Positions 43,301 through 50,881 of a stretch of DNA of 64,000 nt are shown piece by piece (the stretch's first letter is position 1; each line of letters begins with the position of its first letter). The stretch covers positions 248,001 through 312,000 of the forward strand of contig JADJWX010000005.1 in the NCBI GenBank assembly GCA_016716135.1, in the 5' to 3' direction. This DNA is from Lewinellaceae bacterium. GTDB lineage: Bacteria; Bacteroidota; Bacteroidia; Chitinophagales; Saprospiraceae. The position numbers were made by a program, and so were the translations under genes. The notes beneath the pieces are model-generated. The model worked only from the letters and a program-made list of their open reading frames with translations. It did not search any database and was not told the DNA's origin.

Positions 43301-46300
43301 AATATCAACTTCGCCTCCACCACGCCCGAAATCCCCATTCTGATTCTCCGCGACCCGCCCGGAGACGCCAGCAGCGCGTTTATTGAAAAAGGAAAAACAG
43401 TGTGCAATGGCTGGTCCATCAACGCGGCCAGCTCGGTTGCCGGCACGGACGAAACTACCGTGGCCATCGGTCTTGAAACGGAAATCGCTACCGGCATCGG
43501 CGTGGAAAAAACCTTCAAGGTGGACGTAACGAACAGCTCCACTTTTGGCGTGACCGGCACCGTTGCCTCCAGCGTGACCGAATCTATGGAAACCTGTGTC
43601 ACGGCCAACGAACTTATTTCCACCAGCGACGGCGACGGCATTATCGGCGACGACGCGGATGTGTACATGGGCGGCGCGCTCAATCTGCTGTTCGGCATCA
43701 CCGACGATTTGCGTTTTGACAGCCTGGCTTGCAATTATTATCGCGATACCGGCGTGGTTGTTTTTCCTGAAAAATTCCTCACCACGTTCATTTATACGGA
43801 CTATCAAATCCGGAACGTCGTCATCCCGAACCTCGACGGCATCGGCGACACCACTTCGGCCAATGCATGGCGCGACATTTTGGCACTCAATGAAGATTTG
43901 AAAGAAAAAGCGGCTTTCGAGCGGAATTTCTCTTTCGACGCCGGTGTGGTTTATGAAAACTCCACGACCACTGAAACCACGAAAAGCCAGGCCATCGGCA
44001 TCGCGGTAGAGGTGTCGAACACCATCGCGGAAGAATTGGGACTTGAAGTGGACGGTATCGGCGTGACCCAGACGTTTGCGCTCGAGTTGACTTTTGGCGT
44101 GGAAACCGAGTTCAGCGATGCAACGACCAACGCGCTGACCGTCGGATACACATTTTCCGACGACGATATTGGCGACAACTACACGGTGGATGTGAAACAG
44201 GACAAGGTGTACGGCACGCCGGTTTTCAAAACGATTTCCGGCAACACATCCTGCCCCTACGAACCGAACACCGTACCGCGCGACGGCGTGAACATGACGG
44301 TCAACCAAACGGCTATTGCCAACATATCGGCCAATGCGCCCGCCGTGTTCCGGTTCACCATCGGCAACATCAGCCAGACCGATGAAGAACGCGAATATGT
44401 ACTGGCTTTAAACCCGGCCAGCAACCCCGACGGAGCCGTCGTCAATATTCAGGGTCTGGGTGCTTCCGTACCGTTCAGTTTGGAGCCGTTTGGCAACCAG
44501 GAAGTCATCGTGACGGTGGAGCGCGGCCCGGTTGCTTATGATTATGTTGACCTCGAATTCGTGCTGTACAGTGCTTGCGAAGGCATCGGCAGTGACGATC
44601 CGAATTTGGCGAAAACCATCAAAGTCAGCGCTTTTTACATCGAGCCTTGCAGCCCGATTGACATCAGCTCACCCACACAAAACTGGGTGCAGACACCGGC
44701 AGACGGCAACACGATGTTCATCACGCTCAACGATTATGACCGCACCGACCCCGACCTTGAGTTAATTCGGGTGCAATACCGCAGAACGCAGGGCGACGGA
44801 ATTTGGATAAACATCACGGATGTGCCCAAGGCCGACCTCGACCCCGTTTTTGAAATTGTGCAGTGGAACACCGGTATTTTGAAAGACGGCTTGTATGAAA
44901 TTCGCGCCATCACGCAGTGCTTCGGCAGCCAGAACGCGGGCATCTCACACGTCATTCAAGGAAAGTTTGAACGGGAGCCGCCTGAAATTTTCGGCACCCC
45001 CGAACCTGCCGACGGTGTGCTTTCGCCGGGCGACGAAATCAGCATCACGTTCACAGAGCCGATCCGCTGCGACCAAATCATCCCGGCCGATTTTTTCAAC
45101 AACAACAACGTGGGTCTGTACGACGTGGCCACCAACACGCTGATTGATGCCGTCATCACCTGTTCCGGCGATAAAATCATCATCGTGCCGAATGTGCCGA
45201 ACCAATTTATTGACAACAAATTCCTGCGCGTGGAGGTGAACGACATCAGGGATTTGGCCGGCAACAATTTCACCGGCGTGGAGTGGGAATTCTTCGTGGA
45301 CCGGAATTTGCTCGACTTTGAGGGCAGCAACGTGGACGTGACAATGTACGAAGGCGAGGAAAAAGTCGTGTTGCGCACCCTCACCAACGTCGGGGGGGGC
45401 ATCGCTACCTTCCAAATCAGCGGCTCGCCGAGCGTACCGGCCATTCCGGACCCGTTGCCCGTGCCGGATTGGTTCAACGTGTTCCCGAACATCGGCTCTT
45501 TGCTGCCCGGTGAAGAGGTAGCCATCACGTTCAAATTTGACAACAACCTCCCGCAGGGATTGTACCGCGACACAATTTATTTCAACAACGCACAAGGTGA
45601 CGAGCGGGTCATTGTCAATTTGCGCGTATTGTGCCCGCCGCCCGATTGGGACTTCGACCCCGGCACTTATCCGCATTCCATGAACATGACCGCCAAGCTC
45701 AACATCGAAGGCGATTTGTCGGAAGACGAAGAGGACATGGTGGGAGCGTTCATTGATGGCGAACTGCGCGGTTCCTGCCACATCCGCTACTTGCCCGCGC
45801 TGGACGAGTACATGGCTTTTATGACCATTTACGGCGACACCAGCGACCAGAACAAACCTATCAACCTGGAAATATGGGATGCCTCCGAATGCCTGCGCTA
45901 TGGCGAGGTGATAGAGCAATTCGTGTTTGAGGTGGACAATGTGGTGGGTACGGTCGGCAATCCGCTCATACTGCACACGAACAGTCAGGTGCGCCGCGAC
46001 ATTCCGCTGAATGCGGGCTGGAACTGGATTTCGTTCAATCTCGCACTGCCCGACCCCGCCCTGAACCCCGCGCTGGCTTCGTTGGAGCACCCGGAAAACG
46101 ACTTGCTAAAAGCGCAATCGAGTTTTGCCTTATTCTTTGGCAACGAATGGGTTGGCTCTTTAAATGCCGTAAACAACGCCAATATGTTCCAATACCGCGC
46201 CGATGTACCCGACACGATTCGCATGGTGGGCGGCCTGATCGACCCGGCTACGGTGGCTATCCCTATCGCTACCGGTTGGAACTGGATCGGCTACGTGCCA

Positions 46301-47155
46301 AACTACGCACTGCCGGTGAGCACCGCACTCGCCGGGTTGCTGCCCGTCAATGGCGACATCATCAAAGGGCAAACAGCTTTTGCGCAATATCTCGCCGGTT
46401 TTGGCTGGCTGGGTTCGCTCCAATTCCTGGAACCGCCGAAAGGTTATCAGTTGAAAATCAGTGCGCCGGGCACGTTGACCTACCCGCAACAAAATTTTGC
46501 GGGCGACATCGTGACCGCGCGCGGCAAACCCACGCCAATTTCCAGTCATTGGGTGGTAGACCCGGCTCAATTTGAACATTCCATGACGTTGGTGGGCATG
46601 CTTTCCGTCAATGGCGAAAACGCGACGCAGGAACAGCAGGAGTTGGGTGCTTTTGCGGGGGCCGAATTGCGCGGCGCGGCACAGGCTATTTACATCGAGC
46701 CCTTGCAGGCATACCTGTTTTTCCTGACGGCCTACGCCAATGCTGCGGGCGAGCAATTGACCTTCAAACTTTTTGACGGCGCGACCGGCCAGGTGCACGA
46801 ATTGACCGAAAAAATGTACTTCGCAGCCAACCTGCATCAGGGCGAAATCGAAGCTCCCATGCCGTTTACGCTGCAAACCAGCAGTTTGGCCGACACGGAA
46901 GCGCTGCAATTCCTGGATGTGCGGCCCAACCCATTCGGCGACGCGACTTCCGTTCTGTTCCGTTCTAAACAGCCGCAAGACGTGCAGATTTCCATCGCCG
47001 ACGTGGCCGGCCGTATCCTGTTGCAGCAAAAAATGGCGGCAATGGCGGGTCTGAACACTTTCCGGCTGGATGCCGGCGCCATCCCGTCCGGGCTGTATTT
47101 CGTACGCCTCGAAAGCAGCGAGGGCGCGGCGGTACGGAAAGTGGTGAAAGAGTGA
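40313..47155 (+). CDS. Giant secreted multidomain surface protein with LamG modules and T9SS sorting domain
   Basis: A 2280-residue cell-surface protein. Signal peptide 1-23. Fibronectin-like part about 95-175. Two LamG (concanavalin-like) modules at about 208-390 and 448-635. A Ser/Thr-rich amphipathic region at about 1020-1325, including GDNYTVDV and YGTPVFKTISGNTSCP. A Big-like domain around 1560-1670 (EPADGVLSPGDEISITF). Two copies of a 110-residue module at about 1778-1888 and 2079-2190, separated by two GWNWI-containing repeats. The type IX sorting domain covers about 2199-2280 (LDVRPNPFGDATSVLF to SEGAAVRKVVKE). LamG folds commonly bind glycans or proteins, so adhesion is the likely role. 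The next gene has a third copy of the 110-residue module. An intrinsic terminator follows. Confidence 0.87.
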   Translation: MKNILFTISLLCGCCCLAPNLHAQNVNCSDGTVTGTETYSGTVFFNYGSITNSISLKNRTTTSVGETFIGDYFGQLFNGVAGFYSRFLLPPTPPQVTATEGDLEDRIQIEWTVDPLSPSPELGFNIYRDNAFIGHVDKEIRIFVDFNVQAGKFYNYQVTGVNSFGEGRRGSGLGFLNPNGTVTGQVKTFNGSPVVDAEITLTPTLGAALEFGGDDMAFAPFNPAFLSPKWSVSCWVKIGAGNPAAGGAILDFGSPTNKNWWLTTNGAAKGVKFNVGAQSLAHNFTTNPDGWHHVAATYSGTSLLLYVDGALTGTVTAPISTDTLPLFFGRRPSGASNFFTGNLDDVRMFNRQLSQTEINQFKNRTVNADANGLAAYWKLDEGVGSKAYDISPNDLKIYLCGPNWTADRPNVVNGAVTDETGFYKIEGINYGAGTIFTATPSKKVFNNYALEFNAANSEYAVLTDSVLLGAQNASLEMWVQNFENTSGFRTLLANEAGSGTPVFLRFNLTNGDISMNMAGVTKTFGPLGAGYRHIVVNMAKNGASTDVSVYNNGMLVSTQNYAVAMPNFGLQTWQVGARKTATGNDQFFSGLMDEVAFYDTLLTLPEIQLNYANGVNPTHPRLRSWFPFNESRGAVVEDIGQARTGKGTVHGALWSSVTGITSALMHQFQPDKQLVTLNASNTSTDKIDFTDLSTVAVTGFVRYDGTNCFAEGVEILVNGSSNIPPVFTNSEGRFVVDLEPGASATLSPKFKNHTFAPASWQVSNVVSPVAGILFRNLTKRSVRGELVGNDRCRRSIIERTAIVKMKVETLDECFSREIILNDPINNLIDTSGKFFFDNLPPIPMTVKLTEHSNGTILNYFSGPAGAPTTDLTEKSDTVDFIYYSKPEIEISMLDTNHCGQQMLEQSDKYVLDFRVFQPYHGGVCYLDTAELRIDNELSDLPSYDTLMTEGKLRYRFTAGQPNLVPPHLKTLTVLAMADGEDNTATTSAVVLGKRPRNINFASTTPEIPILILRDPPGDASSAFIEKGKTVCNGWSINAASSVAGTDETTVAIGLETEIATGIGVEKTFKVDVTNSSTFGVTGTVASSVTESMETCVTANELISTSDGDGIIGDDADVYMGGALNLLFGITDDLRFDSLACNYYRDTGVVVFPEKFLTTFIYTDYQIRNVVIPNLDGIGDTTSANAWRDILALNEDLKEKAAFERNFSFDAGVVYENSTTTETTKSQAIGIAVEVSNTIAEELGLEVDGIGVTQTFALELTFGVETEFSDATTNALTVGYTFSDDDIGDNYTVDVKQDKVYGTPVFKTISGNTSCPYEPNTVPRDGVNMTVNQTAIANISANAPAVFRFTIGNISQTDEEREYVLALNPASNPDGAVVNIQGLGASVPFSLEPFGNQEVIVTVERGPVAYDYVDLEFVLYSACEGIGSDDPNLAKTIKVSAFYIEPCSPIDISSPTQNWVQTPADGNTMFITLNDYDRTDPDLELIRVQYRRTQGDGIWINITDVPKADLDPVFEIVQWNTGILKDGLYEIRAITQCFGSQNAGISHVIQGKFEREPPEIFGTPEPADGVLSPGDEISITFTEPIRCDQIIPADFFNNNNVGLYDVATNTLIDAVITCSGDKIIIVPNVPNQFIDNKFLRVEVNDIRDLAGNNFTGVEWEFFVDRNLLDFEGSNVDVTMYEGEEKVVLRTLTNVGGGIATFQISGSPSVPAIPDPLPVPDWFNVFPNIGSLLPGEEVAITFKFDNNLPQGLYRDTIYFNNAQGDERVIVNLRVLCPPPDWDFDPGTYPHSMNMTAKLNIEGDLSEDEEDMVGAFIDGELRGSCHIRYLPALDEYMAFMTIYGDTSDQNKPINLEIWDASECLRYGEVIEQFVFEVDNVVGTVGNPLILHTNSQVRRDIPLNAGWNWISFNLALPDPALNPALASLEHPENDLLKAQSSFALFFGNEWVGSLNAVNNANMFQYRADVPDTIRMVGGLIDPATVAIPIATGWNWIGYVPNYALPVSTALAGLLPVNGDIIKGQTAFAQYLAGFGWLGSLQFLEPPKGYQLKISAPGTLTYPQQNFAGDIVTARGKPTPISSHWVVDPAQFEHSMTLVGMLSVNGENATQEQQELGAFAGAELRGAAQAIYIEPLQAYLFFLTAYANAAGEQLTFKLFDGATGQVHELTEKMYFAANLHQGEIEAPMPFTLQTSSLADTEALQFLDVRPNPFGDATSVLFRSKQPQDVQISIADVAGRILLQQKMAAMAGLNTFRLDAGAIPSGLYFVRLESSEGAAVRKVVKE

Positions 47156-47162
47156 CAAACTT

Positions 47163-47220
47163 GGATGATGTGGGTCAGGTAGCCTGGGCTGCCTGATTCA
47201 CACCATCCTGTGTTTTTTTT
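47163..47220 (+). terminator. Intrinsic terminator of the giant surface-protein gene
   Basis: A 21-bp stem with one mismatch and three G-U pairs (47163-47183 with 47188-47208), a 4-nt loop and a run of eight T at 47213-47220. It lies between the giant gene and the next surface-protein gene. Confidence 0.8.
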
Positions 47221-47247
47221 AAAAAACCTTTTGAATCACGTTCAAAA

Positions 47248-49785
47248 ATGTTTTCCATGAAAAAACAAGCTAAAAAGCGGTTGCTGTGGGCGTTGCTGCT
47301 GTGGGTAAATTTGTCGGCAAACGCCCAGCCCGACTGGAACGTCAACCCCGCCGCGTTTCAATACAGCATGACGTTGGTGGCGCAACTTCAAGTCAATGAT
47401 TTGCCCAACGGTTTGCCCAACAACCACTTGGCGTTTTTTTCTGATGGGCAAATCCGGGGTTATGCCACGCCCGTGAGTTTCAACGGGCAAGCCTACTATT
47501 TTGTCAATCTTTATTCCAACCAATACAAAGACGACACGCTCTACATCCGGGCTTACCTCGCCAACGAGCAAAAAATTTATGAATCGCCGGATACGATGGT
47601 ATTCAGACACCACCAGAATATGGGTACCATCGGCGAGCCGTTTCAAATTCATTTGTATTTGGGCGAACGCCCGCTGATTTACACCTTGCCGACGGTGAGT
47701 TACATGGAAAACACCTGCCCGGACATCCTCGATGTGGAGGCAACCGACAACCTGAACAGCGAAGGCGACGGCCTGACGTACAGCGTTGCGGGTGGAGCGG
47801 ATTCCGACCGATTCAGCATTGACCTGCAAACGGGGCTGCTGTCGTGGTTCAATTTTGCGCCCGACGCAGCCATACCCGAAGATGCCGACGGCGATAACCG
47901 GTATGAGGTGCTGGTGCGCGTCACCGACGCGTCGGGGCTTTTTGACGAACAGCACATCACCGTCACTGTCGTGAACAGCACACTACTACCACCCTTGGTT
48001 TGTCCCGACGACCTGGCCCTGGCGAGCAGCGACAACGGCCCGGGTGATTGTGGCACGACGACCGACCAAACAGCCATCCCCCTGCCCAATACTTGCGCCG
48101 CGAGTGCCCTGACATATCAACTGAGCGGCGCTACCACCGGCAATGGCATCGGTCTTGTGCCTTCAGACCAAATGTTTCTGAAGGGGCTGACGACGGTGTA
48201 TTAGTTTCAAAATTCAGGGGGCAACATTAGTGAATGTGCCTTCTTTGTGACGGTGCAAGACGACGAACCGCCTACACTCAGCTGCCCCGGCGACCTGACG
48301 GTTTCGCCCAATTTGTTCAACCCCTGCGCTGCTATGGTCGGTGACATTAACGCCGGATTTAGCGACAATTGCCCCGGAACGACCTTGTCCTACGCGTTCA
48401 GCGGCGCCACAAACGGCGGCGGCAGCGGTCAGGCCGGCGGTCAGACGTTCCTGCTTGGCGCCACGACGGTGACGTACACCGTGATTGACGGGACCGACCT
48501 GAGCACAAGTTGTTCGTTCACAGTGACGGTTTCCAATTGCAATACCGAGTTCGCCGGCTCCATCCTGTGGGAACACGACGGGTCGAGCGGAGTGAAAGAT
48601 GCGACGGTCAGCCTCACCGGCAGCGCCACGGGCAATGACCTGACGGACCTAAACGGCGATTACCTGATCTCCCTGCCGTACCAGACGGGCAATTTCGTTT
48701 TAAAACCCACTAAAAACATCAACAAAACCAACGGCCTCACCTCCGCCGACGTCACCGCCATCCAGCAACATATTACGAACATCAGCCCCCTCCCGGTGCC
48801 CTTCAAACGCATCGCCGCCGATGTGAACAAGAGCAATTCGATTACCTCGCTCGACGCCACGCTCGTCAATCAGGTGCTGCTGGGCAACCCGCAAGCCAAT
48901 GCCATTTTCAATACCTCCTGGCGTTTTGTGCCCACGGCCTATACCTTCCCAAACCCGAACCTGCCCTGGGGCTTCCCCGAACAGATCAACCTCATCGGCG
49001 TGAACGGCCATACCGGCGATCAGGATTTTTACGGCATCAAATTAGGCGACGTGGTAAGCACCTGGGCTAATCCGGCCAACTTCGGCGTGGGCGAGCGGCT
49101 TGTATTTCGGGTGCAGGATCGCGTGCTGGATGCCGGCGCGGAAATCGTAACCGAATTCCGCGCCGATCAGTTGGACGATCTCAATTCCTTCCAGTTTGCG
49201 CTGTATTTCGATCCGGGACAATTGCAGCTGGTGGAAATTGAGCCGCTGAACGATTTGCCGGTTTCGCCGGAAAATTTCGGCACGTTCAACAGTGCCGAAG
49301 GCGAAATCCGCGTGGTGTGGGCGCAAGCCACGCCCCTGTTGCTGAGCGAAGCCACGCCGGTATTTCGCCTGCGGTTCAAGGCCCTGGAAAGCGGTGCACG
49401 ACTGAGCGAGGCGCTGCAACTGAACGAAGCCGCACTGCCGGCGCGCGCCTACAACAGCAAGTATGCGGAGTCGGGCGTGGAATTGCAGTTCTCGACCCCG
49501 ACGGGTACGGAACAGTGGGTGGCGGACGCCGGGTTATTGCTAACGAATCAGCCGAATCCGTTTGTAGAGGTCACCACGTTGTATTTTGTACTGCCGCAAG
49601 CGGGCCAGGCTGAACTGCGGGTGAGCGATGCGACCGGGCGGCTGATGTTTTCCCAAAAGAAACATTATGCCGCCGGTTTGCAACAGGAAATGCTGCGGCT
49701 GGAGAGGGCGAGCGGGATGTTGTTTGTGGAATTAGTGACGGAACAAGGGCGAGTCGCGCGGAAAATACTGGCAAGGGAAAACTGA
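47248..49785 (+). pseudogene. Secreted multidomain T9SS protein interrupted by an in-frame TAG
   Basis: One 845-codon reading frame broken only by TAG at 48202-48204 (47248-48204 and 48247-49785 are in the same frame). Signal peptide 1-26. Residues about 28-140 are the module shared with the giant protein upstream (WNVNPAAFQYSMTLVAQL). A cadherin-like domain (about 150-250, LTYSVAGGADSDRFSIDLQTGLL) is followed by two HYR-type domains. The stop falls in the first, where homologous strands read T-T-V-x-Y. After the stop come dockerin-like (SADVTAIQQHITN), cohesin-like (RVQDRVLDAGAEIV onwards) and a type IX sorting domain. A sense codon one base away (for example TGG) restores it. The gene is probably intact in life or recently inactivated. 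The codon usage after the stop remains normal. Confidence 0.75.
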
Positions 49786-49796
49786 TTGCAAGGCGA

Positions 49797-49840
49797 TGGG
49801 CTTAGGGCCCAATGCCCTTCGCCCTTCGCCCGATGCCCAC
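49797..49840. repeat. Short GC-rich repeat of the GCCCTTCGCCC type between convergent genes
   Basis: A stretch built from near-repeats (GCCCTTCGCCC, TTCGCCCGATGCCC) separates the convergent surface-protein and SPFH genes. It may be a dispersed short repeat or the shared 3' end of both transcripts. Confidence 0.35.
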
Positions 49841-50757
49841 TATTTCTCCATTATTTTTATCTGATTCATCGCCATCAGCTCTTTCAGTGTTTTTTGCATG
49901 CCATCGACCGAGCCATCCAGGAAAATAATGTTGCCCTGGCCGTGTTCGGTAAAGTTTTTGATGGCCTCCGTCCACATAGAAAACAAGATGAAGGAAGCGT
50001 CGAGTTGGGCGTCGCGCATTTCCTTGGCGGCATGGCCCACCCCTTTTGCTACTTCCTCCCGGAATAAAGCAACGGCTTGCCCGCGCATCTTGGCCGCTTC
50101 GCGCTCGGCCTCCGCCGATATTTTGATAGAATTTCCCTCGGCCTCAGCGGCTTTTGTTTTGGTGATCAGCAGGGCCTGTCCCTCGTTTTCAGCAGCAGCT
50201 TTGAGGTTGTTGGATGCTACCACCTTCGACATGGAACGCAGTACCTCGTCGTCGAAGGTAATGTCGTTGATCTGCAGATCAAGCAGGTGAAAGCCCCATT
50301 CTTCCAGCATGTGGTCCACGTTGATCTTCACAGCCTCGGTGATCTCGCGGCGCAGACCCAGGATTTCGGCCTGTCGCTTGGTGGCCACATAAGCCCGGAT
50401 GCTGCCTTCGACGGTGCGCGAAAGAGTAGCCATAAAATCGCGGTCGCTGACAAATTTGAACGCCACATTCTGGATCGTTTCCTCGCGGCCATCCAATACG
50501 GAAAACAGCAGCAGCGAGGTGAAATGCACGTTTGCCTGATCGACAGTAACAGCCTGGAAGTTCAATTCAACTGCCCGGTTTTGGATGGAAATACGCTTGA
50601 AAATGCGTTCAATAACCGGAATCCGGAAATTAAGACCCGGTCGTAGCGTACGGCTGTATTTGCCAAAAATAGTGGTTACGGCCACAGTGCCCTGGCCCAC
50701 AGTAACAATGCTCAGCAGGAGCAGAAAAAGTACCAAAATTGGAAGAACGAGTTCCAT
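49840..50757 (-). CDS. SPFH/band-7 (slipin/stomatin-like) membrane protein
   Basis: A 305-residue membrane protein anchored by one N-terminal segment (MELVLPILVLFLLLLSIVTV). The start at 50757 is chosen because it opens at this anchor; the in-frame ATG 41 codons upstream gives non-family sequence. The SPFH domain covers about 22-200 (KYSRTLRPGLNFRIPVIERI, SIQNRAVELNFQAVTVDQ). A helical Ala/Glu-rich tail follows (AAAENEGQALLITKTKAAEAEGNS). Such proteins form oligomeric rafts that organise membrane proteases or other complexes. An NfeD-type partner, often adjacent, is not present. It is divergent from a TonB-dependent receptor gene (125 bp between starts). Confidence 0.88.
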   Translation of the reverse strand: MELVLPILVLFLLLLSIVTVGQGTVAVTTIFGKYSRTLRPGLNFRIPVIERIFKRISIQNRAVELNFQAVTVDQANVHFTSLLLFSVLDGREETIQNVAFKFVSDRDFMATLSRTVEGSIRAYVATKRQAEILGLRREITEAVKINVDHMLEEWGFHLLDLQINDITFDDEVLRSMSKVVASNNLKAAAENEGQALLITKTKAAEAEGNSIKISAEAEREAAKMRGQAVALFREEVAKGVGHAAKEMRDAQLDASFILFSMWTEAIKNFTEHGQGNIIFLDGSVDGMQKTLKELMAMNQIKIMEK

Positions 50758-50881
50758 AAAAAGCAAGTTAGGTTTTGAAAATTTATGACTTGGAAAGAAG
50801 CAAATCTTGGTGGATTCAGACGGTTCGGCAAATGCCAACGGCATAAGCCCTATTTTTACCGGCAAAATCGGAATTTCCACT

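Noticed and set aside
42587..44308. A 573-codon open frame on the minus strand
   Set aside because: Antisense to the giant surface protein, His/Val-rich with no domain; a shadow frame.
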